Origin: Clostridium neonatale
GTDB taxonomy: Bacteria; Bacillota; Clostridia; Clostridiales; Clostridiaceae
Assembly: GCF_001458595.1 (NCBI RefSeq)
Contig: NZ_LN890328.1
Coordinates: forward strand, 2,095,317 to 2,159,316
DNA: 64,000 nt
Direction: 5' to 3'
Shown here: piece by piece, positions 18,115-26,306 of the stretch
How positions within the stretch are numbered: position 1 is the stretch's first letter
How the letters are laid out: the number at the start of each line of letters is the position of its first letter
The notes under the pieces: model-generated
What the model saw: only the letters and a program-made list of their open reading frames with translations
What the model was told of the DNA's origin: nothing
The model's database searches: none
Translations under genes and position numbers: made by a program

Positions 18115-19143
18115 ATGGGGAAAAAAGTTGATATCGATTGGAGCAAACTAGGATTTGATTATATTAAAACTGATTATCGTTATGTTTCAATTTGGAAAGA
18201 CGGAAAATGGGATGATGGTAAACTTACAGAAGACAATATGCTTCGTATGAGTGAAGCTTCTACAGTTTTACATTATGGGCAAAGCTGCTTTGAAGGTTTA
18301 AAAGCTTATACTACTAAAGAAGGTAAAATTCAATTATTCAGACCTGATAGAAATGCAGCTCGTATGAACGAAAGTTGTGACAAGCTTCTTATGCCACATG
18401 TTCCTGTAGAAAAATTTATAGATGCTTGTATGCAAGTAGTAAAAGCTAATAAAGAATGGGTTCCTCCATATGGAACTGGAGCAACTTTATATATAAGACC
18501 TGTACTTATGGGTGTTGGGGATAATATAGGTGTAAAACCAGCATCTGAATATATCTTCACAGTTTTCTGCATGCCAGTAGGACCTTATTTCTCAGGTGGA
18601 TTAAAGCCTTGTAACTTTGTAGTTCAAGATGAATTTGACAGGGCTGCACCTCATGGTACTGGTAAGCAAAAGGTTGGCGGAAATTACGCAGCTTCATTAC
18701 AAGCTCATAAAAAAGCTGCTGAAGCTGGATATGCAGATTGCATATACTTAGATCCTGCAACTCATACAAAAATTGATGAAGTTGGTGCTGCTAACTTTAT
18801 AGGTATAACTAAAAATGGAGAATTCGTAACTCCTGCATCATCTTCTATATTACCAAGTATCACAAAATATTCTTTATTATACATAGCTGAACATTATTTA
18901 AAAATGCCAGTATATGAAAGAGATGTTTTTGTAGATAAATTAGATGAATTTGCTGAAGCTGGTGCTTGTGGTACTGCTGCTGTTATTACACCTATCGGTG
19001 CTATAGACTATAAAAACAAGAGATATGTTTTCCATAGTGAAACTGAAGTTGGACCTACAATAAAGAAATTATATGATATTCTTTATGGAATTCAAATGGG
19101 TGATGTTGAAGCTCCTGAAGGATGGATATACGAAGTTAAATAA
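18115..19143 (+). CDS. ilvE: Branched-chain amino acid aminotransferase
   Basis: A pyridoxal-phosphate enzyme (fold type IV) for the last step of leucine, isoleucine and valine synthesis and the first step of their breakdown. The protein has 342 residues and aligns from KVDIDWSKLGFDYIKTD. HYGQSCFEGLKAY, RPDRNAARM and GTGKQKVGGNYAASLQ (which carries the PLP lysine) are family signatures, as is EAGACGTAAVITPIG. The start is ATG 18115; a stop codon lies in frame at 18100, so it cannot extend upstream. Its translation signals are unusual (see the leader entry). A strong terminator follows. Confidence 0.95.
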   Translation: MGKKVDIDWSKLGFDYIKTDYRYVSIWKDGKWDDGKLTEDNMLRMSEASTVLHYGQSCFEGLKAYTTKEGKIQLFRPDRNAARMNESCDKLLMPHVPVEKFIDACMQVVKANKEWVPPYGTGATLYIRPVLMGVGDNIGVKPASEYIFTVFCMPVGPYFSGGLKPCNFVVQDEFDRAAPHGTGKQKVGGNYAASLQAHKKAAEAGYADCIYLDPATHTKIDEVGAANFIGITKNGEFVTPASSSILPSITKYSLLYIAEHYLKMPVYERDVFVDKLDEFAEAGACGTAAVITPIGAIDYKNKRYVFHSETEVGPTIKKLYDILYGIQMGDVEAPEGWIYEVK

Positions 19144-19160
19144 TTTTTATAACTATAAAG

Positions 19161-19195
19161 GACTGCATTGAAAAATAAATTCAATGCAGTCTTTT
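19161..19195 (+). terminator. Terminator after ilvE
   Basis: A perfect 12-bp stem (gactgcattgaa 19161-19172 with 19180-19191) followed by TTTT. On the opposite strand it also ends in CTTTAT, so it could serve the thioredoxin reductase gene as well. Confidence 0.9.
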
Positions 19196-19219
19196 AAATA
19201 CGTTTCTTTATATTTATTA

Positions 19220-20083
19220 TTAAATATAAGTTTCATCTAAATATGAAACAGCACTTAAAGCCGCGATATTCCCTTCCCCAGCAGCCTTAATATATTGATA
19301 TGGTGCTCCAATACAATCACCAGCAGCAAAACACCCAGGTATATTAGTTTCCATCTTCCTGTTTGCAATTATATGATTATTTTCAATTTCCAATCCTGGC
19401 ACAAGTTGTTTAGGTGATAAGCTTTCTCTTAATAAAAATACTCCATCGGTAAATATAACTCTATTTTGCATTGTAAGTTTTTTTACCACTTCTGTTCCTT
19501 CTATTTTTGTAGGCCTATCTATTACAACCTCTATTCCTTCTTTTAATTTATATTTTCCTTTGTACATAGGTATATAATAAACTTTTTCTGCTATTTCCTG
19601 TACATAGTTTGCATCCTTTTCTCCATCTTTATGATACGATATAATAGATACTGTTCTACCTTTGTACAATGGTGCATCACATGTTGCGCAATAACCTACT
19701 CCATGACCTAAAAACTCTTCTTCTCCTTCAATTTCTTTATTAAAATCAATACCAGTTGCTAAAATTATAGTCTTTGCCTCATAATATTTATCATTTACTG
19801 CTAAGAGAAAACATTCCCCCATAGAATATATAGAGTCTATTCTCTCTTCTGTTATTTGTATATCCATTTGCTTCATATGCTCGTGAAATCTTTTCTTTAA
19901 CTCTTCTCCCGATACATTATAAAATCCCAAGTAATTATTAACCTTTGGTGCTCTTTCTAATTTAGAGCTTAAATTTGAACTCCCAAAGAGTATAAATTTC
20001 TTGTTTCTAATTTTTATATTTAGTGCTGCTGATATTCCTGCTGGTCCACTCCCTATGATAGCTATATCATATTTTTCATTCAT
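19220..20083 (-). CDS. Thioredoxin reductase-like flavoprotein lacking the NADPH motif
   Basis: A 287-residue flavoprotein of the thioredoxin reductase fold. It has the FAD motif GSGPAG at 11-16, redox pair Cys132/Cys135 in CATC, and a C-terminal FAD motif AGDCIGAPYQYIKAAGEG. Where NADPH-dependent enzymes have a GGGxSA Rossmann motif after CATC, this one has VSIISYHKDGEKDANY, and the HRRxxxR arginine motif is also missing. Clostridia are known to have ferredoxin-dependent flavin thioredoxin reductases with these losses, so ferredoxin is the likely donor. The start is ATG 20083, behind GAGGAATTC; it overlaps the end of the thioredoxin gene, its probable substrate. Confidence 0.85.
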   Translation of the reverse strand: MNEKYDIAIIGSGPAGISAALNIKIRNKKFILFGSSNLSSKLERAPKVNNYLGFYNVSGEELKKRFHEHMKQMDIQITEERIDSIYSMGECFLLAVNDKYYEAKTIILATGIDFNKEIEGEEEFLGHGVGYCATCDAPLYKGRTVSIISYHKDGEKDANYVQEIAEKVYYIPMYKGKYKLKEGIEVVIDRPTKIEGTEVVKKLTMQNRVIFTDGVFLLRESLSPKQLVPGLEIENNHIIANRKMETNIPGCFAAGDCIGAPYQYIKAAGEGNIAALSAVSYLDETYI

Positions 20084-20084
20084 T

Positions 20085-20423
20085 TTAGAATTCCTCATCT
20101 ATATATTGTTCAAGATTTCTATTTATCACTTCTTCAATTTGTCTTTTAGGAACAAATCCAATTATTTCATCAACTACTCTACCATTTTTAAAAAATTTTA
20201 TATTAGGTATACTGTTTATCCTATATTTTCTTGAAATAAACGGACTTACATCCACATCCATTTTTACTATCTTAACATTATCATTTTCATAAGCAATTTC
20301 TTCTAAAATAGGAGCAACCATTTTACATGGTCCGCACCAAATAGCTGAAAAGTCTACTAATACTAGTTTTTCTTCATTTAATACTTCCTTCATAAAATCT
20401 GTATCGTATATATTAGGTATCAT
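20085..20423 (-). CDS. trxA: Thioredoxin
   Basis: A 112-residue thioredoxin fold with active site WCGPC (Cys30, Cys33), the cis-proline in INSIPNIKFFKNG, and the Asp in LVDFSA. It reduces cytoplasmic disulfides. The stop codon abuts the start of the thioredoxin reductase-like gene, so the two form a redox operon. The protein ends in an acidic tail (YIDEEF). It starts at ATG 20423 behind GGAGAGG. Confidence 0.95.
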   Translation of the reverse strand: MIPNIYDTDFMKEVLNEEKLVLVDFSAIWCGPCKMVAPILEEIAYENDNVKIVKMDVDVSPFISRKYRINSIPNIKFFKNGRVVDEIIGFVPKRQIEEVINRNLEQYIDEEF

Positions 20424-20512
20424 ATAATCCTCTCCATAATAAAAACTTTATATATAATACTATTCATTTATGCCTCTTTTAGTTCTAATTATTAATAAAT
20501 CTAGTAAATAAA

Positions 20513-20556
20513 ATATGGGATAGCGCATTAAATAATCTGCGACATCCCATATCTAT
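20513..20556 (-). terminator. Terminator of the ABC exporter gene
   Basis: Arms atatgggat (20513-20521) and atcccatat (20544-20552) with further GCGCA/TGCG pairing inside; the minus strand continues TTTTATTT. It lies downstream of the exporter gene and upstream of trxA. Confidence 0.85.
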
Positions 20557-20620
20557 TTTAATTTTTTATTTTTAATACTATTCTATACTTTAATCATTTT
20601 ATATCATATTTTTTTACAAT

Positions 20621-22327
20621 TTAAAATGATGATATTTTATGCAATTTGCTATAAGTTCCACCTAATTCAATTAATTCCTCATGAGAACCCTTTTCTATAA
20701 TACCTTGCTTTCCAAGAACAACGATCTCATCAGCATTTTTAATTGTAGATAATCTATGCGCAACAACAATAGTAGTTCTACCTTTACATAATCTCTCTAA
20801 TGATTCTTGAATTATCTTTTCAGTAACATTATCAAGTGCTGAGGTTGCTTCATCTAAAATAAGTATTGGCGGATTCTTTAAAAATACTCTTGCTATAGAT
20901 ATTCTTTGTTTTTGTCCACCTGATAGTTTAACTCCTCTTTCCCCTATATAAGTGTCATATCCATCCTCAAGACTTTCTATGAATTCATGTATATTAGCCA
21001 TTTTAGCGGCATTTATAAGTTCCTCTTCTGTAGCATTTTCTTTACCATAAAGAATATTATCTCGTATAGTACCTGTAAATAAAAATACTTCCTGCTGTAC
21101 AATTCCTATGTTTGATCTAAGTGAATCTAATTTAACATCATATATACTTTTACCATCTATTAATATATCCCCACTATCAACATCATAGAATCTTGGTATA
21201 AGGTTACAAAATGTTGTTTTTCCTCCACCTGATTCACCAACTAGTGCAAGCATTTCACCCTTTTTAATTCTTATAGATATATTTTCAAGTACATTTTTCC
21301 CTTCGTAACTGAAATTAACATCTTTAAATTCGATTTCACCTTCTACAGTATCAAGTTTTATTGCATTTGCTTTATCTTTCTCTTTATTTTCATCCATAAT
21401 TTCCATATATCTTTGAAAACCAGTTATGCCATTTTGATATTGTTCCATAAAATTAATAAGCTTCTTAATAGGATCAATAAATGATTTTATAAAAAGCATA
21501 TATGCCATAAAGTCTCCTACACTTATAAATCCTTTAAATGTAAATATTCCTCCACCTATAAGTCCTACATAATTTAATATATCAATTCCAAAATTAGCAC
21601 CAGAAGAATATTCAGCCATAACCTTATATGCTTTTTCACGAGCTACTATAAATTTATTATTTCCTTCTTCAAACTTTTTTTGTTCTGATTTATGACTTAC
21701 AAAAGCTTTTGATATTTTTATTCCCGAAATACTATTTTCTAAATTTGCATTTACTGCACCAGTTTCAACTTTACTATTTAAAAATGCTTTATTCATTCTT
21801 TTTCTTTGATATAAAGTAAACCACACAATTAAAGGAATAAATGCAAAAATAAGAAGTGTTAAAGGTAAATTGATTGTACTTAAAAATATGAATGACCCTG
21901 CAAGCATTATTATTGAAATAAATATATCTTCTGGACCATGATGTGCAAGTTCTGAAATATCCATAAGATCATTTATTATTCTCGACATAATGTCACCAGT
22001 TTTATTACTGTCAAAAAAACTATTAGGAAGCTTTTGAAGATGATTAAATATCTTACTTCTCATATCTCCCTGCATTCTAACGCCAACAACATGTCCCCAA
22101 TATTGCATAAAATATCCACACGCTGCTTTTACTAAAAATATAATCAATAATGATATTGCAAAAACAACTATCATTCTTAAATTTTGATTAGGTATTGAAT
22201 CATTTATAAGTTCTCTTGTCATCATCGGATATACTAAATCACACAATGCAGCTATAAATGCAACAAATAAATCCAATGTAAATAACATCTTATAAGGCTT
22301 ATAAAATGATATAAACTTTTTTATCAT
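20621..22327 (-). CDS. ABC exporter, fused membrane and ATPase domains
   Basis: A half-transporter of 568 residues. Residues 1-300 form a six-helix ABC exporter membrane domain (MQGDMRSKIFNHLQKLPNSFFDSNKTGDIMSR-type coupling region), and residues 330-568 form the ATPase. The ATPase shows Walker A GESGGGKTTF, signature LSGGQKQRISIARV, Walker B ILILDEATSALD and the H-loop VAHRLSTI. It probably works as a homodimer exporting lipids, drugs or peptides (MsbA/BmrA type); the substrate is unknown. A partner half-transporter is not adjacent. Confidence 0.92.
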   Translation of the reverse strand: MIKKFISFYKPYKMLFTLDLFVAFIAALCDLVYPMMTRELINDSIPNQNLRMIVVFAISLLIIFLVKAACGYFMQYWGHVVGVRMQGDMRSKIFNHLQKLPNSFFDSNKTGDIMSRIINDLMDISELAHHGPEDIFISIIMLAGSFIFLSTINLPLTLLIFAFIPLIVWFTLYQRKRMNKAFLNSKVETGAVNANLENSISGIKISKAFVSHKSEQKKFEEGNNKFIVAREKAYKVMAEYSSGANFGIDILNYVGLIGGGIFTFKGFISVGDFMAYMLFIKSFIDPIKKLINFMEQYQNGITGFQRYMEIMDENKEKDKANAIKLDTVEGEIEFKDVNFSYEGKNVLENISIRIKKGEMLALVGESGGGKTTFCNLIPRFYDVDSGDILIDGKSIYDVKLDSLRSNIGIVQQEVFLFTGTIRDNILYGKENATEEELINAAKMANIHEFIESLEDGYDTYIGERGVKLSGGQKQRISIARVFLKNPPILILDEATSALDNVTEKIIQESLERLCKGRTTIVVAHRLSTIKNADEIVVLGKQGIIEKGSHEELIELGGTYSKLHKISSF

Positions 22328-22510
22328 TTGAGTTCTCCTTTTGGTATATTTTTCCTAAAGCTTGTATATAATTTAATATCTATCTTTATAATACAAATTA
22401 AATTATTTCATTCTTTAGTTACTTAATAATATCATATATATTTTTTTCAGTAAAATTAAATAGATTTTATTATTAATTGAATTCATATGATATTTTTAAA
22501 TAATATACTA

Positions 22511-23802
22511 AATTCTTAGATTCTGTTAGGTTGTTATGAAAAAATAGCTTAACATTTCGTAGAATTACTCGCTCTTTGAAAATTATATAAGTTTGATTAA
22601 TTTATTGCATGGCAAACAAGCTTGCAATAAATAGGATTTTTGCAGGTTAATCAAAGATATTGATTAACTAAATTAAGCAGCAACAAACCAAGAATGTTTA
22701 GATTTGCTATCGCTAGCGAAGCCGGCAACTTCAGCTGGAGTATGATTGTTTAATGATCCATGAGGTCTTATAAAGTTATAGTGAAAGATAAATACAGATA
22801 TTAAGTTATTAGCTTTCTCGAATGAATTAAAGCCTTTTTTAGCTTTATACCAAGCTTTAAAAGTTTTATTGAAAGATTCTATAAGATTATTACTTGTATC
22901 ACTGGACATTGGTGCTACAGGAATATGCTTAGTATTTGGCAAAACTTTAGCTACAGCTTGATTATATGAAGGCAATCTATCAGTAATGAAATTACTAGGT
23001 TCACCAAACTTTTTAGCTTGATTAATTAGAGTAAAAGCAGAATCTTCACTACGTGATTTCGTAAGATGAAATGCTAATATGAAGCGTGTTTCTGAGTCTA
23101 TAGCAAGCCATAGATAATACTTTTCGCCATTTATAAATACAACAGTTTCATCAGCGTGCCAATCGTCAGATTGAAGATTTAACTGATCTTTAAAGGAATC
23201 AGCTTTCAGATTGAAGAATGGTGCAAATTTATGAGCCCAACTCGCTATGGTTACATGGGATACTTTTATATTTGCTGTTGTATGTAGGAAATGTGCAATA
23301 GCTCGTGTTGATGTATTATTTAAGAAATATAATGTCAATGCTGTAAGAATAATATGTAACGGAAAGCGCATTCCTTTCATAGAAAGGGAGCCGGTTAGCT
23401 TTTCACTAGATGCATCATCAATATTTAAATTATGATGATGTACAATTACATGATTACATTTTTTATTGCCACATTTATATCGATTATAGTGCTTATAAGA
23501 ATGATGTAAGAATGTAGATTTACCACATTTAGGACACGTGGGGTATTTTGATTTCTTCGGCATGCTGACAGAGTCAGGAGCGAATTGGCGTTTGCAGTTC
23601 TTACATTGATATTTTTGGTTAGCCTGCTTATCCAAACCAAACTTATATAGTTGGTCAGAGTGACAGCGAGGACATTTTACTTTAGTTTTGTTCATTGTTC
23701 TTCTCTCCTTTTCTAGGGGGATAATTGGTTCTAGTCAAACTTATTATATTTTCTAGTGTTGAGAAGAGCAATGTTCATATAACTTAACAGAACGAATTCT
23801 TA
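22511..23802. mobile_element. IS6-like insertion sequence with 8-bp target duplication
   Basis: The element spans 22519-23794 (1276 bp). Its flanks, 22511-22518 and 23795-23802, are both AATTCTTA, an 8-bp duplication as IS6 elements make. The ends are imperfect inverted repeats: GATTCTGTTAGGTTGTTATG on the left and CGTTCTGTTAAGTTATATGA on the right (read inwards), close to the GGTTCTGTTGCAAA ends of the IS6 family. A second pair of inverted repeats lies inside at 22578-22599 and 23732-23753 (18 of 22 matching). The intact duplication points to a fairly recent insertion. Confidence 0.9.
22673..23695 (-). CDS. IS6-like DDE transposase with N-terminal zinc ribbons
   Basis: A 340-residue transposase, longer than the usual IS6 enzyme of about 230 residues. 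The extra N-terminal part carries two zinc ribbons (CPRC/CKNC at about 8-33, CPKC and CGNKKC at about 53-80) followed by a helix-turn-helix-like region. The catalytic domain has WHADETVVFINGEKYYLWLA (first Asp), ITDRLPSYNQ (second Asp) and NNLIESFNKTFKAW (Glu). It starts at ATG 23695 behind AAGGAGAG and appears intact, so the element may be active. Confidence 0.9.
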   Translation of the reverse strand: MNKTKVKCPRCHSDQLYKFGLDKQANQKYQCKNCKRQFAPDSVSMPKKSKYPTCPKCGKSTFLHHSYKHYNRYKCGNKKCNHVIVHHHNLNIDDASSEKLTGSLSMKGMRFPLHIILTALTLYFLNNTSTRAIAHFLHTTANIKVSHVTIASWAHKFAPFFNLKADSFKDQLNLQSDDWHADETVVFINGEKYYLWLAIDSETRFILAFHLTKSRSEDSAFTLINQAKKFGEPSNFITDRLPSYNQAVAKVLPNTKHIPVAPMSSDTSNNLIESFNKTFKAWYKAKKGFNSFEKANNLISVFIFHYNFIRPHGSLNNHTPAEVAGFASDSKSKHSWFVAA

Positions 23803-23819
23803 AATAAGGTGGTGTATGT

Positions 23820-24074
23820 ATGATTAAACATTTAAACATAATAAATATTATTTTTTCATTTATTTTATTATTTTTATTTTCTAATTTAATACTTAGTAGT
23901 AGTTCAGACACAACTAATATATTTTCTTTTTTATTTATATTCATTGGACTTTTTCAAGTATATATTGGGATAAAACTATTAAATTCAAAAAGAAAAATAT
24001 TGAGTACAGCAACTTTTATGCTTAGCTTTTTCTTTCTTAGCCTGGTTGGTATAAAAATATATTTAAATATATAA
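23820..24074 (+). CDS. Small two- or three-helix membrane protein, unknown
   Basis: An 84-residue, very hydrophobic protein with helices at about 8-26, 36-52 and 63-82. I recognise no family. The start is ATG 23820, behind AAGGTGGTG, a good ribosome site. The gene starts 18 bases after the IS6 target duplication, so the insertion probably separated it from its original promoter. It lies between a mobile element and a foldback repeat and may be a remnant of a larger locus. Confidence 0.55.
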   Translation: MIKHLNIINIIFSFILLFLFSNLILSSSSDTTNIFSFLFIFIGLFQVYIGIKLLNSKRKILSTATFMLSFFFLSLVGIKIYLNI

Positions 24075-24129
24075 AATCACTTACTTTTATTTAAATTTTA
24101 CATTTAAAATCAAAATACTATTGAACGTG

Positions 24130-24860
24130 AAATAAATATATTACGTAATATCAAAGTTTAGTGGATAACACCGAAATTCAATATATGATATGCTTGATTG
24201 TATAAAAATTTTAGCTAAAACTTCTAAAGGCAGAGGCTGTGCCCAAAACCATTTGCTCCAAAAACAAGTTTTGGACAAATAATTTTGGAACAGCCTATAT
24301 CTAAGAAGTTAAAAGCTTAAATTTCTTAATGCGATACTACGCCTATCATATATTGAATTTCTTTGTTTTGCTCTAAAATCATAGATGTCTAACTTTTTTT
24401 AGTTATAATTTATGTTTTTAGGAATATTACAAGTCTAAAAATATAGTTTTCAATCACTTGTAATAATTTAGGAAGCTACTTATAAAACACCGGTATCCAC
24501 CAATAAATAAGCAAAGATCCGAATTGCAGCATAGCTGCTCTTCTTATAAGTGCACATTTGTAAGAATTTAAATTCATATATTTATAAAAATATATCTGGA
24601 TACTCAGAGTTTATATGGAACAAAGAAATAAAGCATTTATGTTGGCGGTGTCTTGCATTGAAAAATGAAGCTTTAAAATTTTTCATCAATGATTGTTCCA
24701 AAATTGTTTGTCTAAAAACTTGCTTTTTGGAGCAAACATTTTTGGGCACAATCATTGATGGTTAAATTTTTAGCTTCATTTTTGTAGCAAGCGAGCCAAC
24801 ATAAATGCTTTATTTCGGTTGTTATCCACTAAACTTTGATTCTACGTCCTTTATTTATTT
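24130..24860. repeat. 731-bp twin-hairpin foldback element, non-coding
   Basis: The outer ends are inverted repeats of 41 bp (24130-24170 and 24820-24860, about 36 matches, 21 in an unbroken run at 24150-24170/24820-24840). Inside lie two large hairpins of about 190 bases. Hairpin 1 (24173-24361) has a perfect 17-bp base, and hairpin 2 (24626-24815) has a perfect 21-bp base. Their cores (24234-24296 and about 24693-24752) are reverse complements of each other, with gctccaaaaa and ggctgtgccc-like pieces. The 264-base centre holds smaller hairpins (24426-24464; 24478-24551 enclosing gcagc-ata-gctgc). No credible gene is inside. Confidence 0.85.
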
Positions 24861-24882
24861 TCTGCAACCTAAGCTTCTTATA

Positions 24883-25551
24883 TTACATTAAATTTATAAT
24901 ATTTTCTTTATTTCCAATAATATTTGCATCAAATTTCCCCTTTACTAGAGCAGGTTCTCCACCAAATACAAATATATTTCCTTGGAAATATATAGCCTCA
25001 TCTAAATCATGAGTAACTACAATGACCATCCTTTTTCTGTTCTTTAGTATATTTTTAAATTCATCAATTATTATATATTTTAATTTATAGTCTAAAGATT
25101 TAAATGCTTCATCCATCAAAATTATTTTTGATGGTTTTCCAAAAGCCCTTGCTATATTTACTCTTTGTTTCATGCCTCCACTAAGTGCACTCGGATATTT
25201 GTTTTTCACTTCCTCGAGTCCAAGTAAATTTAATAATTCATCTATCTGGTCTTTTAGCTCATGTTTTTTATAATAGGATTTTAGTGTTAACTCTAAGTTT
25301 TCATATATAGTAAGATATTCTATTAATCTATCTTCCTGAAAGACATAACTTATATCACCATTATTAATTCCCACTACTTCTCCACCATCTATATCTGTCA
25401 ATCCACTTATGATATTTAAAAAGGTACTCTTTCCGCAACCAGACTGTCCGACTATGCAATTTATTTTTTCATCATTAAGATCGAGATTAAAATCTTTAAA
25501 GACAATCTTGTTTCCAAAACTTTTATTTAAATTATTAACACTTATCTTCAC
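24883..25551 (-). CDS. ABC importer ATPase, sulfonate/nitrate/taurine class
   Basis: The ATP-binding subunit of a TauB/SsuB-like importer, with Walker A GQSGCGKSTF, signature LSGGMKQRVNIARA, Walker B IILMDEAFKSLD and H-loop VVTHDLDEA. I choose the GTG at 25551, eight bases behind AGGTGG and overlapping the permease stop (TAGTG). A GTG four codons earlier lies upstream of any ribosome site. The resulting length of about 222 residues is slightly short for the family. It is the last gene of the three-gene operon and ends next to the foldback element. Confidence 0.9.
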   Translation of the reverse strand: MKISVNNLNKSFGNKIVFKDFNLDLNDEKINCIVGQSGCGKSTFLNIISGLTDIDGGEVVGINNGDISYVFQEDRLIEYLTIYENLELTLKSYYKKHELKDQIDELLNLLGLEEVKNKYPSALSGGMKQRVNIARAFGKPSKIILMDEAFKSLDYKLKYIIIDEFKNILKNRKRMVIVVTHDLDEAIYFQGNIFVFGGEPALVKGKFDANIIGNKENIINLM

Positions 25552-26306
25552 TATCTTTTCCACCTATACACTCTTTTTCTTAATATTGAATTTATTAATT
25601 CAAAAATCAAAGATATTAAAACTATTATAATAATCCATGCAAATATTCCGCTTGTATTAAAATTAACCTTTTCTATTTGTATTTGTGATCCCATTCCATA
25701 CTTTGGCTGTCCATGTACCTCACCAGCAATAACAACTTTAAATGCTAGAGAAAATGTAGATACAAATATACTCATAAGATAAAATTTAATCTTAGGCAAA
25801 TATATCTTTTTTAATTTATCTATAAAACTCACTTCATAAATTTTAGTCATTTCTATAATATTTTTGTCTATCTCTTTAAAACTATTTCTTATTCCCTCAT
25901 AAAGTATAGGCAGAACAATAGCAAATCCAACTATATATGGTGCTTTATCTTTATCAAACCAAACAAGTGCAAGTACTATTAAAACTAATGTAGGTATAGT
26001 TTTAAAAAATGAATTTATAGGATTTAATAAATAATAAAATAAGGGGCTTGCATATGACAATACCCCGAATATTACTGCTAGAACTAACGCTATTAAATAG
26101 CTTAACACAGTTCTATAAAATGTACTTAATATAATTCTTATAAATTCTTTATCTGAAACTATTTCTTTAGTAGAACTCAATATACTTTCAATCTTAGGTA
26201 AATAAATCTCGTTATTAATTGATGTAGCAATAAATTCCCATATCAATATAAATATTATACATGATAATAAATTATATATCTTATTTTTCCATGAAAATTG
26301 CTTCAT
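25551..26306 (-). CDS. ABC importer permease, sulfonate/nitrate/taurine class
   Basis: A 251-residue membrane protein with about six helices and the binding-protein-dependent permease fold. The EAA-like coupling loop is around residues 145-175 (DKNIIEMTKIYEVSFIDKL), followed by the conserved end VAGEVHGQPKYGMGSQI, which is typical of SsuC/TauC-type permeases. The start ATG 26306 lies inside the 3' end of the binding-protein gene (26-base overlap), indicating translational coupling. Confidence 0.9.
   Translation of the reverse strand: MKQFSWKNKIYNLLSCIIFILIWEFIATSINNEIYLPKIESILSSTKEIVSDKEFIRIILSTFYRTVLSYLIALVLAVIFGVLSYASPLFYYLLNPINSFFKTIPTLVLIVLALVWFDKDKAPYIVGFAIVLPILYEGIRNSFKEIDKNIIEMTKIYEVSFIDKLKKIYLPKIKFYLMSIFVSTFSLAFKVVIAGEVHGQPKYGMGSQIQIEKVNFNTSGIFAWIIIIVLISLIFELINSILRKRVYRWKR

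Noticed and set aside
22578..23753. Inner inverted repeats taken as the IS ends
   Set aside because: They show no target duplication; the outer ends at 22519 and 23794 do, with an exact 8-bp match.
24550..24765. A 71-codon frame inside the foldback element
   Set aside because: It runs through hairpin 2, which is a near-perfect palindrome, and has no ribosome site; its sequence is dictated by the repeat.
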